From the NCBI RefSeq assembly GCF_947623445.1, contig NC_135241.1:3412501-3476500 (forward strand): a stretch of 64,000 nt of DNA. The letters run 5' to 3'. This DNA comes from Clavelina lepadiformis. Its lineage: Eukaryota; Chordata; Ascidiacea; Aplousobranchia; Clavelinidae. The number at the start of each line of letters is the position of its first letter. Position 1 is the stretch's first letter. The notes beneath the pieces were generated by a model. The model saw only the letters and a program-made list of their open reading frames with translations. It had not been told where the DNA came from and did no database searches. Made by a program: the position numbers and the translations under genes. Positions 46,501 to 60,473 of the stretch are shown in pieces.

Positions 46501-49487
46501 TGCTTATGAATTAACGTTAGCTTGTAAAAATACGCAGTAACTGTAGGATATTTTTATGATAAGTTAATTGCTCCAATTTTATGCGCTTCTTGTCCTTATC
46601 AAAAACGTTTTGAGACGTTTTCGATCGGTAAAACAATCACAATGATCTATATAATACATAAACAAGATTGAAACCATCATTCAACCCAATTTCTTGAACC
46701 AATTAACCGTGTACACACCATTGTTTCTTCTGCCTCTTTTGAAACATTTCTATGGAAGGCACTTAAAGTGGAAGCTTCTTGTTTCAGGTTTATTTTTTCT
46801 TTTTCCAACTTGTCCAGCTCGTACGGCAAGTTTTGTATTTCGTCCTTAAATAGAAACTCTGACCGTATAAGTGAATGCAAAAATTTTAACCAGCTTTTAC
46901 AATATAAGATTTCTTTAATATTATTCGATTCGTGCTGGTATAATGCTTCGTATATGCTAAGTTTTAATAAAAGCAATTAGGTTAAAATCTAGCCTTTATA
47001 ATGTGATTCGCTTAAACATAATGGTTATTTACAACGTTCAATGAGAAGGTTAGAGTCCCACGGGTATGTGATCAAATTACAAATATCCCTTAAAACGAAA
47101 GCTGTAAAGTTATTTGTCAAACTCCAGTATTTGCATTGTTGCATCATTACAAAATATTGCATTGAAGAATATAACGTAGTAAAAGTTATAGTAGTGTAGT
47201 TATAAATGTAGTTGTTAAATGTTAAATATATATAGTTATAGTTGTATAAAAATTATAGTAGTGTAGTACTGTAGTTAGTTATACAATTTTGTATTAAAGT
47301 TTTAAGAAGGTATTTTCAAAATTAATCCTCGTACTTTTCACGTTACGGTACTTTTTTGCATTTTATTTTTTACATTTTTACATTTTTTTTAGCTAACAAA
47401 CCTCCAAATTTCTTTTGATCGTCAGGTACACGTCTCGGATATTTTGTGCCGTAACTTTTTTTAACTTCACCTTGTCCAAAGAATTTTCCACCTGCCTTTT
47501 TTTCTGTATGATATGTATACTTTTAATAAAATTGTATAGTTTTAATAGTTTTAATAGCTCCACGGTGAGCTTCAATAAACTCACAAAGACAGGTTTCACG
47601 TAAATAAAATGAAATATACCAACAATTTCATTTTTCGTAAAAATGTTAAGTAAAAATTTTGATAAATTTTCAGATAATCTCCTAAGCTTATTATATATAT
47701 ACAATAACAAATTCCTTTGACTATTTAAATCCATTACCATAATATGAACTAATTAGTCTAAACGGTATCTAATAAAACTCTTAACTTACGCTAAAAATGG
47801 AACTTGAAAAATCCCTTTCAGGCCGAGAAAGAAATTTTTTTTGCAAAGCATCCAATGTAGAACATCTTTCCTTCTTAATGTATTGCAGTTTGTTTAAATT
47901 TGTTTTTAGTCCGCAAACCACAACATCAGTTTCACGATTAACTGTCTGAAACGTGAACATTGGCAACCTTTATTTTTCTGTTTTTACTTGTTATTTATAA
48001 ATTGTTTGTAAATTTGTATTTTTTTGGTTATGGTGTGATATATTTGATATATGCTTGTGGGTGGCTATAAATTTTATGGAGAGAGGCGTGCGGTCAAAGC
48101 CAGAAATTTAGTCTCGTTTTTACAAAATGAAGTTTGATCGCAAAACGCTGCCAAATTTTTCAAATAACTTAAAAAAAATTGCAAATAACAATACCGTAAT
48201 TAACATATAGATATATAATCTCTCACAGAATTATTTCAAAGCAAACGGCAACAAACATAAAATTTTCTTATACAATTTCATATAAGAATAAAAATAAGTC
48301 AATTTTTAGGACAGAGAATGCCTTCTTCATAAATGAAGTTTATACAGTTTTTATAGAAAAGACGTTTTTACCTCTACATCTTTCTTCCTAAATAGCAGGC
48401 TCTTAGACTTATGCCGACTTGCAAATAAACGATTGATAGCTGCATTGTCTTCACACATAACTGGTATCAGATTGTTTCGTAGAGATTTATTTTCCAGGCG
48501 CATTTTTAAAATAACTTCCTCATTCTCCTTGACTGTAGCTTTAGTTTCGGACATTAAAGTTTCTTTGCATCTTTCTATGTTTATAAGAAAAATTGTCTTA
48601 AGTTAGAAGTTTACAACAAACGACCAGCTTATTTTTTCACAACTTAGTTTCAGTCAATCTATTTGACTCCGATCAATTCAATATTTTTGTAAGACCCACG
48701 TTGTAATTGACCAAGCTGTTTGGGATTGACTTGTCATGGAACTTAAAATAAATGTTATCGAAAAGTCCGTGAGTAATTAGTTGTTTGAGCTGGCGATGTA
48801 GTATACTGTATTTAATCATGTGTTGTTCAATTACTTTTACAAAACTTTACATTTGAGAACAGTTCCAACCTTGAAGTTTTATTTTTTCTTTCATTTCCTG
48901 GATTTTCTTTAAGTTTTCTTCAATACTGCGATTACATGACGCAGAAACATTGCTGTATTTCTTTTGCATTGGACTGAGAGCTTCTAAAACTGGATGGTAA
49001 ATGAAAACAACCAAACTAAATAATGTGTACGAGCTATGGTGTCGTAGGCTATAAATAAAAATAACTGTATTTCGCTTATGATTGTCATCTTCAAAGCCAT
49101 TCTTATTAGAAAACGCACGTTTCCAATTATGACGTTCTTGTTTTGTGTTCGTAAATATAAAGATGTCACATTAAGCAAAATTGGTGTTCCAGTATCTTTA
49201 AGTAAAATTTCCTACAAGGCAGGTGCTTGATCATGGCCCGCTATAATTACCCGCACTCTACAAAGAATTACCGGGGGCTCCACATCAAACATTTGATACA
49301 CACAATTTTTAGAAAAAAATATTAGTGTGCCACATTTCAGTGAACGGTACTGTATAAGTCAACTTTTTGTTCATCAAGTTTCAGCACAGTTATCATACTA
49401 CCATACCATAAATGTTTCTGGCGGAAGCTTTTAATTTATCAAAACATGACGCTTCCTTTGAACGAAAGTTCACTGACTTTTCGTCGA
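43513..49487 (-). CDS. CCDC183: CCDC183-like coiled-coil protein (5' end incomplete)
   Basis: Twelve exons in one frame: 49407-49487, 48870-48983, 48372-48574, 47790-47945, 47402-47503, 46719-46844, 46142-46298, 45721-45863, 45472-45623, 44929-45131, 43946-44073, 43513-43635; about 562 residues (human CCDC183 is about 534). Heptad-rich throughout. Order and spacing match human CCDC183 at VTAQNIRDVYLTIKRNLE (human ITSQNIHLLYLDLLDYLK), at LPYELDKLEKEKINL (human YPIELDKLQ) and at the conserved MGI...P stretch. This family is related to outer-dynein-arm docking proteins, so an axonemal role is the best guess. The N-terminus is unresolved: small phase-compatible exons may lie near 49676-49705 and 49858-49970, but I see no convincing start codon. 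Assignment to CCDC183 rather than a sister family is moderate. Confidence 0.72.
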
Positions 49488-49987
49488 CTAAGGCATTTGG
49501 CAAAGGAAAAGGAAAATGAAAAAGGTAATTAGTTAGTAACAAAACTTCGAACAAAAACCAGTAACTCATGTCGGTCGCATTTAAAACCACCACAAAACAA
49601 AAGAAAAAGCAAGTCTAAACAAGCAAAGTTTTAAAATTTTTGTTAGCCCGATATTAGAGTGTCTCAAATTACCATAAAAAAATCCACCTGCACACTTTTC
49701 TGCGTACAGCTTAGGTGTTACATAGTTTCTTATAAAAGTAAAAACGAATGCAAAGATACAGTAAATATAAGAAAGCATTACTGAAATACAAACAAATTCG
49801 GCAATTAATAATTATAATTTGAGTTATTAGACTACAAATGAATAACTAACCTTGACAATGGTAAAATGCGCTTTCGCTGGTAGAATATCCAGGGCCGATT
49901 GACTTTAATGTACAAGTTGGTTTGTTGTATGGTGAAGTGCGGATGACATAAACCCCATAATTGCAGTTAAGTAAAAATGCAACAATT

Positions 49988-51927
49988 GGTTCATAGGAAG
50001 GATAATAAAATTAATTGTTCATGGATAAACATCAATTGCTGCGTCATAAGAAAAACTTAAACAAGTATAGTATTGTAATTAATCTAGTCTCATACTGTAT
50101 TGTGCTGGTTTTGGGGCGGGCGACATTTTTAAATAATGCAATTTTGTCACAAAGGTATTGACCGAACAATGCTCTTCGAAAAAACATTGTTTATCGAACA
50201 AACAAAAAAGTGTTCACCTCGGTACCTTTACGTCCCATACTTTTGTTTACTGTGCTGGATTGCTCAGCCAAATTACTCTACCGCAGACTCCAATTGTAGG
50301 CCCTACATTGTAAATGAGAGCTGTATTCCATGATGGGATCAATTTCAAATCCTTGTAAGTTATGCAAAAATAGCCAACCTGTAACATATTCTGTCTGTTG
50401 TATAAAATAAATTATTGAATACCATAAGACACGTATATAAAGTTTCACAAGTGTATAAAGCAAATCGTACTCAACAAATGCTAATTTCAATCTAACCCTA
50501 TATCTTATGGCCTATAATCCTATATCATCTCTTAAAGAATATCCACGCTATTCAATCAAGATAAATGTTTTTAATCAGCCATACTTCAGTGTCAATAATA
50601 GTAATTGAAAACTGTGATATAAAACAATGTATTGCAACATGTGCTAGGCCTTTGGTGCTTGCAATCATGAAAATTACTGAAAGCCAACTCTAGAAATGCA
50701 GTTTCCGACCAGACTTAGGGTCGGGCTAAGGCCACAGCATGTTTGGCGCTTAAACAGGCGACACTTGTTTAATGAAAATTGCGTTATGCCATCAGTCATT
50801 CATCAAATAATGTAAACTTATAAAAACAAGCGTTCAACAAGTTTACGAAGCTTGCTGAAACGACTTTTTGAAGAGCTACTTTACATTGGTCTGGGGTGCA
50901 CTTGAGCACATTTTTTTGTTCCCTGCACTATTTTTTAGATAACGGTTTAACGAGCTATAGCGCAAACGAAACGCCAGCTTTCCAAAATCAACCCTTTTAC
51001 TGTATCATCACCTGATAAAAAAAACTGTCAAATGACTAACAAGAGTTATTCAAACCTGCTCGTCTCTTCGTGCGATATGTTATGATCAGTTTATTGTTGC
51101 TTCAAAATACAGTAGGAAAAATTGTATAGGTATTTATTTTATTTTAAGTCTGCGCTCTCTGCACCACTTACTGATTCTCACCACTTTACCTATAATTCAA
51201 TATACCGTTGGATCCCTGCGATTATCGAGTTCACCTGCATGCATTTTTATTGGACATCTACATGTACTGTATGTCCGTTGTTTCATGTTATAAAGCTTTT
51301 CATAGTTGCCGGTATGTCAACGCAATGAAACAACTTGAGTTTAATTGATGGTTAGTTCTACGGCCTGATATGATTAATATCCAAGTTTTTACAGATGTCC
51401 AGGTAAATGAGAATAAATTGATCCAATTACTTTCTAGTCTAGAATGTATAACTTTCTGTTTCCAATACATAATGCTTAAAAACACAACCACCCATAACAA
51501 ATGTCTGACGTGTAAAACTGACGCATTCAATTTCGCCAACGCGTGGTTGTTTACAACAACGTTAGGCCTATATTAAATTAGTAAATATAGTTTAGGCTTG
51601 AAGTTTGTTGTGTTTTTATTTTCAAATATTCTATTATTATTTGCTTAGAAATGCTTTTAAACCACATTGAAATTTATGATAAATGGATTGTTTCAAAGAT
51701 GTGACATGACAATATTTTCTCTATACAGAATAGGCGTATAAGGGACAAGGACAGTGCGTGAAAAAACAAACACCACAAAAAGTGTGAAGCAATAAATCAT
51801 TAAAATACAGTTTCAAATGAATCTCTTAAATAATAATTGAAGAAAAAGTAAAACGCGATGAAGGTGAAAAAGGGTTCTAAAGAAAGCTTTTGCTTTGTAC
51901 AAAGCAGCACGTTTGCAAAATGTGCAT
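49988..51927. other. Spacer between CCDC183-like and SLC5A genes
   Basis: AT-rich, no gene seen on either strand. It should include the promoter of the CCDC183-like gene and the 3' end of the carrier transcript. Confidence 0.55.
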
Positions 51928-54900
51928 TTATAATTTGCTGGTAATATCTTCTGAAGCCAAGCTAACTGATATTTCATCATTCAACTCTTTTTCATCGATT
52001 GCTCCATTGTAGTGGGTCATTGACAATCCAGGGAGTTTATGATCGAAGTCAATCTGCCACAAAAGCAACAACAGTTAATTTTCACAGCAAATTTTTTATT
52101 TTCGTTTATACTCAGTTTCCATAGCTTATAAGGCAACGTATTAATTCTTTTTTAAGTAACCCTTTTCCATTGCATGGACTTTTTTGTTGAGTTGAGCCTA
52201 TTGGAGACAAATTTTGTTTTAGCATGTAGTGTTGTTGCGAGTTAAAGACGTTTTTATTTGATGTTAGGAAATAGAAGAAGTTGTAGTTTTTCCACTTTTA
52301 CACAGGTTGGCCTTTTCTTGTAGCTGTACGTATTTTCGGTCGGTACATCAGCATTTTGGTAAAACTTTTTCTTTATCTCCTTGGCGTGTTTGCTATGTGT
52401 TTATTCTTTTTCTTTGCGATACTTTAACAATACTGTAACTTGTTAGCATGACACCTAATAGGAAACGTCATTCAAAAAGCTTGAAAGATAAATCAGGGGG
52501 AGTACTTCGTGTAATAACACTGGCAAAGAAGCTGAAGCAGGCAGAAGAGTGATTTCTCAGAGGTTTTTATTCATTGATTTAAACTTTAATTATACTTGAT
52601 TACAAGAGTTTGATTAGATAATGATTAGGCTACTGCTTTCAGCCGGTTAGCAAAGGTTGCAAATTCACCGCGTTAATTTCAATTTTCTCCGTCCTTTTCG
52701 TTTCATCTCTGTAAAAGCTGCTCTCCTTGGAATCGACACCGCACCGCATAAACTCCAAAAAGCGCTCCGGGAGCCAGGAGAAAATCCAGTGATCAAAGAG
52801 CGAGTGAACTAGTTCCGGATCTACCTTCTTGCGGTCCCTCCAACCACCTGCAAGGGTTTATAACAATTCTGAGTGTTTATTGTCCATCATCCCTAAGTCT
52901 CTATTTTCTCAAGTCAAACTAGGTCGCCAATTGCTTACAGCTCATAATGCTTATGAGCAAACCGATGACCACAGTGGCACCAAATCCAATGCAACTGTAG
53001 TAAGAGTAGGACACCGCGTAGAGATCTGCAATGGCAGGATATTCCGGGGGAGGTTGAACGGTGGTCCCTATTGTAGTAGCTAACATAGACTGGGTTGCGT
53101 TTGCTGACATCTGTATGCAAAGCATAAGCAAGATGGTTGATAAGAACGCTCAACATTCACATTCAGATAAATTCAGATCTAGTAAAGATTTTTTCCTACG
53201 TAATTAGACTATCACTTATCGCTTCACTTTACTTAAACTGTGCGTACTTTTCTTACCTCGTCTAAGCATGATGAATCCAACGGCAATACCCTTATGAAAT
53301 AATTGCTAGGGGGATATGCCTTGCTTCCAACGTACACCCAGCTAGACATTCCTACGCCTGCGAGAAGTCCAACAAAAGCTCCCTGCAATGCAAAACTGAC
53401 CAGTTAAGCGGCTACTTTAGTTCAAGTATGAATCCCTACAACTATTTTCATGTTTGATCATGCAGTGATCGCTCATACTGGGCTCACCAAAGAATTCGCG
53501 AAGGGAAATATCAGCCCAAGAGTAAACACTCCAATTAGAGGACCCCCAACCAAGCCCAGAATGCTTAAAGCTGCCTCTAGAACGCCTCCGAGAAGTGAAG
53601 CTATATAAGCCATGCCAATGCAGAGAGCCCCAAAGACGACAACAAAACCTGTAACATTGCCAATGCTTGTGAAACAGCTCTTATGAGTATCCGTAAAACC
53701 ACCTTTTATTTGTGACCTACCTTTTGACACCCAGGTGTATTTTGTCTCGCTCCAGTTTGTTACCGGTTTTATAAAGTCTTCAATTGTGACGCAAGCCATG
53801 GCGTTTATTCCTGACGAAACGGTGCTAAAAATAACATAAGTTTAATTAGTAAAATTTTTTGGAATATTTAATGTTATAAATTATGTTAAAGTGACAGTTT
53901 GGTTCAAACAGCGTAGTTTGCGCAACCCTTTTTACTATAAAATGACGGAACAAAGGCATATAAGTCATGTGATCTTACTTTGTTCATTGTGACATAAAAC
54001 GTTAATAAATATTTGCCGAAAAACTGCCTATTGTCGTGTGATCGCAATTATCACAGCTGCGTACAGCGAAACAACCGATAAAGGATTTTTACGTAATAAT
54101 GAGCGTGAAAGACAACTAACTTTCAAACAACGCTAACATGGAGACACTATTAATAGATGTGACTTTGCAGTAAATCAAATAATGACTTTGATGACTCACC
54201 TCAAACTCCCTGAGAAAACACAGGACATGACCACTCCGGTCAAACCTTGTTGGTTTTTGAAAATGTTCAAAGACAGGTACGGCAGTAGCTGTTACAGCAA
54301 ATTGAGACATTAGCACAAATATATACTTATATAGATGCTCTCCTACCAATAAATAATCCATCAACAGTTTTATCACTTTCCAGAAAACACATTAGACTAC
54401 AACACGGGCAAAACTGGCTAATTCTCGGATACCTGGTCCGATTTTGTCACTTTTCCAGTAGAAAGCGGATCACAATCGGCAAAATAAGCGTACATTATCA
54501 CTCCGTTCATCATTGACAAGCTGATTATTATCACCAGGCCAAGCCAGTTAAGATATAGTGCTCTGCACATAACAAATACAAAATGATTTAACCCAGTTAA
54601 CTTAATTAATCTTGCTCCAATAGGCTGGGTTATATTTTAGAATAGGAAAAAGCTTATAACATGCGGTAAATTTCATACCCTTTAGCTTCTTTTTCCGTTT
54701 TGCAGGAGAGATATCTTTGCACCTGCGACTGGCTAACAGCATACACCCCCAACCATAAAAAGGTTCCTCCAACAACAACGCTCCAGAATGTATGACGAAA
54801 TCGGGGATCCATTTCAAAACTGAGGAATCGTAAGTTGTTAAAATTTGTTCGAAAGAAAATGCACGGTAAAATTACCTCCCTTTACACGTTATAGTGTCTA

Positions 54901-57452
54901 CATTTAAAAACCTAAAACAAAAGGATTTTGTTATAAAATAGATACAAAAAAAACATTTACTGGACGAAGTCAATTCTTCCATTTGCTTCGGCGATCTCCC
55001 AAGCTCTACCAAATCCTCCGACGTCAATACTTCCTTTGATGGTCACCGAAAGAAAGCCAATCAACATCACAATGGCTTGGAATACGTCAGTCCATACAAC
55101 AGCTTTGAGACCACCCTAAAGGCACAATAGAGTTGATTTTAATGTTTTGCTGGGACCTTGGCCGTTGACCTGGATGGATTGTTTTCAATAGGTCGTTAAA
55201 CGTTTGCACTTCTCATTACGTGCTGTGCCATGAACAAAGCCTAGTATTGTGTATTCAAAATGAGCTGGTGACAAATGCGGTATTTAAACTGGAAAGGTAA
55301 GTTCGGAAAAAAGCGAATCGTACAACAAATTCCAGCTGTAAAAGTTGTACAATGATTTCATCGGAATAGTTGAGTGTGATGTTTCATCGTCACAATAACA
55401 GATTTGTTTTTGCACAATATTTGTTGTTGTTGTCGTTTCAAAGATAAACAACCTCTTTTAAACGCGCTGTAGTGCCGGTTGGTCAAAGAATAATTATTGT
55501 CAATAACAGCTCTTCACGCACGAGTGAGCAAACCGTGGTTGCGACGACAACATAACCACGTATGTTACTTCAACGTGAATTTATGACAGCTGTATTTTTG
55601 GAGTCGGCTTGAAGTGTTTACAACTTAGTACACTTACCAATGTTGTGTAGAATATGCAGACAATGCCAGTCGATAGAACTGCTCCCCAAAGGCTGAAGCC
55701 AGTTACTAAGACGTAAGAAACAAAAAAACTATTAGTTCAAGCAATAGTTACAATAACGTTTCCTCTATAAGTCCGCAACCGCACGTTGCGTACCAGGCAA
55801 ACTTGCCAAAAGTGTTTGTGTGACATTACTTGCTACTGGTCGTTTGACACGTGCGTATCTACTTCATTCAAGCGTAAAACCCAAATGTTGGGTTACAATG
55901 ACGTCAAGTCAAACAAGGTTGTTGACGTGGGTTACCTGAAGCGAACAAATCTTGAAAATATTTTGCTCAAATTTACCGAATTCGGCTAAACTTTTCCTGC
56001 CGAAAGTCACGCAGGCAAAATTTTCGGTGACCGTTATTTTACATGACAAAAGTATCTCCCCTAGTGGAGACAATCATCGGACGAGACACTTGACAATAAA
56101 ACTCGAGAAATATTTTGTATCATATTTACCTGCGTTAAGCGCTAATGATGGTGCGTAGATAACAATGCCGATGTATAGAATATTCTCAACGATAAATGTG
56201 AGAGTTGCAAGAATTCGGACAGGACGATTGAATCTTTTTTCCAGATACTGCACAATTAATCATTTATTAACTACGCCCAGAATTTTAACTGTATGCAACC
56301 CACTCGCGCTATAGGAAGGTCGGATTTTACAACGTTAGAAATACTGAAGGACGCCTACTGGCATGAAGCTAGTTGTTGGCTCTTGGGTTACTTATTCAGT
56401 TATTCAAAACATGAATTTGGTGACCTGTCATATACTTTCTTATTCGTTTACTTTTTGGCGAATGAAGTTGATTACATGCTACATACTGACATAGTTACAT
56501 TTTCATTAAATTATTTTTAAGTATAGATACTAAGACATTTCAAATAGGTTATAATAAGTAATCAGCAGCACCATGGAAAGCTTCACGCCGGTATATAACG
56601 CCTTATACATATGATCGTATATACAAGTGCAATTTCACTTACTTCATAAGTGCTTGAAATGCCTATATTGTAGAAAACTGGTATAAAGATCTCTGCTGTT
56701 ATCACAGCTACAAAGAACATGGCTAACAAAAACCTTTGGTATAAAAAAGGAAACAATCATTAAAAATGTTTCAAAGCAAAAAACCACATTCTCCATGGCA
56801 CACTATACCTATACAGCAATCATTTTTGCTACTACGTTGTCAATAATCCATTGTGAATTATTTGCACTCACCACCAGTACATTGTCCCGTACAAGTACAC
56901 TTCGGCCGGGGCGCCCAGCACAGTGATGGCGGACATGAAGCTGACAGAAAGGGAAAGGGAAATCGGCACCATGCCCATGCTCCTGGTGAAAGTTGGAACA
57001 AGTGTTAAAACGATACGAAAGTAGATCTAATTGCGTTAATTTTGCGACTTAAAAGTGCTTATCAAATACAAATGTCATCTTACAAGATCAGTAAAGCGGT
57101 GGACTAATACTGTACAATGTACAACATGACAACAAGTTTTAAACGTATGTTTCTTAGATATTCTAAAACCAGCACAAAATTAATTTGCAGCAAGCCCTGG
57201 CACATAGCATTTCAGGTTCTTGACAAGCTTGGCAATGACATGTTACGTTTCATTAACTCAAATAAGTCAATAAAGAGCTAAAAGCGGTAAACTAATCAAT
57301 TACCTGCCGCCCATCAAGTATCCTTCCGTTCCATTCTGCTGACGTCGATCCTTGATCGCGTAGAAGATCCCGATCAAAGCGGAGATGCCGAGTGTTACGC
57401 CAAAAACTGCGTAATCGGCCGCGCTAAGAGTCGCAGGTTCATCGGAAGACAT
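51928..57452 (-). CDS. SLC5A8/SLC5A12-like sodium-coupled monocarboxylate transporter
   Basis: Sixteen exons: 57304-57452, 56872-56982, 56643-56733, 56130-56247, 55638-55705, 54961-55115, 54876-54911, 54679-54819, 54433-54562, 54200-54288, 53721-53824, 53488-53648, 53257-53382, 52939-53110, 52669-52847, 51928-52053; 651 codons plus stop. Multi-pass SLC5 sodium:solute symporter. Matching blocks include [91 protein letters not shown] and [15 protein letters not shown]; the order follows human SLC5A8 (about 610 residues). Probable plasma-membrane Na+-driven uptake of short organic anions; iodide or vitamin transport by sister members cannot be ruled out. The C-terminus TSKL resembles a PDZ-binding end. 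The exon 15 donor (gtgaat) is weak; reading through it gives another end at 52639. Confidence 0.88.
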
Positions 57453-60400
57453 AGCCCCTTGTTTAGCAATTACACCTCAGCAGTGATGTGACTTAACTCT
57501 GATAAATTACTTTCCTATACGCTAAAACGATTGTCAAAGAGGTCCTTAAACAAGAATGTGATACTCTTCCTCAATCGCGACATTTTGCAGCGAACGGGGC
57601 CACAACAAACTAACTGTAAGTTCAGTCTGAAAGTACCGACTTTATTAGCGTTCTGCTAAAGCCTGTTTACCATCCGAGCTGCATTCGAGTACTTTGTGTA
57701 CTTAGTGCGGCACTTCGAGAATAGCAATACTGTTGAAGTTCCACTTAGATTTAGGCAGCTGCACTCGTAAAGAAAAGATTACGCACCAACAGATAACTGT
57801 TTGTGGAATGCTCTTCGTTGATTTATCCTGAGTCAGTAACTGTGCCTTGCAGGCATAAGGGGGTGTATTTAAGTTATTATTTATAAGTATTCGGTGTATT
57901 TATTTTGAATCCAATTTGAATTAATTGCTCTACCTGGTCTTCAAACTTATTAAAATCAAACATTTGCATCCACACAACTCTGGAAATCGTAAAGACGTCT
58001 CTTGGGCAAACCTGCATTCTTATTAAGCAATAATCTTCACTAAATATTTGATTTTATGTTTTACGATCGAGCCTGTCCGTTACTTTGGACTGCACTAACC
58101 CGTTTACACCAGTTTAGGGCAAGAACGTGCCGCGTAGCCGCAGTCTGAGTTTGCAAATTACCAAAAGCCTCTTTTATATAACCACGAGTACAGTCAACTT
58201 TGTCGTATTGGGGTCAAGCAATGGCGTGTTGTGGCACGGCCGAGTTTCCCAAATTGGCGCGCAAAACCACAACCAAATCATTTTCCAGGCGACTGCAGAC
58301 AAGTTTCTACGTATAAAGTTAATCATAAACATACAACATACAAAAAATCTTTGCAATTTAAACTCACATAATCAGTGCCACAAATTGAGATGTTTGTCAA
58401 CTAATACGCTATCAATAAGGTCAATAAGGTCGGCGCAACACACAAAAACAAACTTTTGTTTTGCTGGCCTAAAACTACCAGTTGCTTTTAAAATCTACAA
58501 TTTAAACAGAACACCTTCAGGTAAAGAAAATGTTAGACAAAGTCGTACTCGTTCAGCCAATTTACTCCAAAAGTGTAGTTTATTTCAATCAACTCCAAAA
58601 TATACTCATTCATAAATTTAAAGAAACAACTCACAATTTCCTGCGAGTAAATTTTACAATAACTGTATAGCACACGTCAAAGTGTATTCAACCCGCTCAC
58701 AAGTGTTGTCAGCGCACACAGAACTTTATTCTTATTGACATTACTGAAGCAAACTTGTAGTTATACTTTATCGAGCATGTCTATTTGACAAATAAAGAAG
58801 ACAGCAGCCCAGTGCGCAGACTACAACAAGTTGAATTTCGTTTGTCCTTTGTTAAGTTTAATACTTTTCGTTTATCAAACTTTGTATTAAACTTTAGCTG
58901 CTATTCATATTACAAACAAATGCATTCCACCACTGACTAATTTGGTGCAAAACATTTATAGGAAAATTTTGGTGACGTATGAAGTACCCATGGTAGCCTA
59001 TAGAAAAGGAAATACAAGTTGCGACTACGCTATTATCATTGGGAGAAAGTCCTTTTCGTATCCATCGTCTGCCTTGTAGTCCTGGTACCTAATTCCCCAT
59101 CACGGTTTCTATTATACTTTTCGCTTATTTCTTTGTCATTTGACCTCGGAAAACACGTTTTCCGCCTTCACAGCGTAAGCACAACGTCACCAAAACCACC
59201 TCACACGGGACTTTTATAACCAATAAGAAGTTCTTATATAGTATGTTGTTTCTATACTTTACTGCTGAGTTTTGCAATTTTGCGACAACAACATATCTAA
59301 GAAACCCACGTCTGTACTTCCGACACGTTTATAAAGCTTTGTAAAATGGTAAGTTTTCAGTTTGTATCTGTAGTTATTTCAAACAAACGTAGCACCCTTT
59401 TTCACGGCAAAGTTTAAATGAAACGTCAAAAAGACATGAAACTTCTTTCAATGTCGCAAAGTGTTCCGAAACGCTTTGGTAAGACAGCAAACTTCTTTCT
59501 TACCATCAGATTTCTAGGAAATCGTAAAAATGCTGATGTTATAGTAAAGTACTTACGTCACTATCTTCACATCTTCACATTATCTTTGATTTTATTACAC
59601 TTGTACCCCTTTCACAAAACTTGCTTTTCACCAACAACTAACACTCAAGTGACTCATTCTGGTATAGGTTTCCAGGCAAGCTATATGCTTAATTATAAGA
59701 TACTTGAAATTAGTTCACTTTGCAAGTTAGAGTAGCAACAAAAAACTTTCTTTAGGAAGTAAACCTTTTCTAAAACACGTCACCGTTAGTACCTCGGAGC
59801 GTCTGTAATTGGGTCGGAATTATTTCCGCTCTGCTACTGTTCTTCTAATAATGTTGTGCGGTATTGCATGAATCAGGACGGGTTCGTTCGCAAAAAATTT
59901 TGCTTTCTAATAAATGCAACTTGTGCAGATTTCAATTAAGAGTTGCGCGACGTCATTTTCTTTTCTGCAACTTCCTGCTAAGCGACCAATTCTTGTTATT
60001 CAAACAGAACTTAACCAAACAAAACTGGCGCGCAATTTATTGTACTTCACATTAAGCAAATCCGCAAGTGAATGGTTCAAGCCTTGAAAAGCATTGCAGT
60101 TCCTTTTTAAGGGTCCTATAAAATAAATGATTTTTGTTCAAGCTTGAACGAATTGAAATTTAAGGGTTTTGCAAAGAAAAGAAAGGGTGCAGCATTATTT
60201 GAATTTAAAGCAAGCTTGTACAAACAAAACGTGTGCTATTTTAGTTGACCAAAAATCTTTGTCTCGAAGCAAAAGAAATTCTGATATATATGACAATTGT
60301 AAGCCAGTGCACTTTTTGGACAAGATAAAAAAACTAGTTACAAAGGCTAAAGACATGAGTTTTTCATCACAAAATTTTCATTCCATGTTCGTAAAATACA

Positions 60401-60473
60401 GTTTATTCTTGACTTTGAGGTTTTGTCTGTCTGCGATGCTTTTAAAAATAATAATTCCCCTTCGATCATGGAC
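57453..60473. other. Spacer between the SLC5A and CUB genes
   Basis: Three kilobases without a supported gene. A 162-codon frame at 58127-58615 (+) is discussed under rejected items. Contains the carrier's promoter and the CUB gene's 3' flank. Confidence 0.5.

Noticed and set aside
58127-58615. 162-codon open frame on the + strand, the longest without an assigned gene
   Set aside because: No recognisable domain, no splice context, composition looks like translated AT-rich noncoding DNA, and it lies just upstream of a minus-strand gene. Left out as probably chance.
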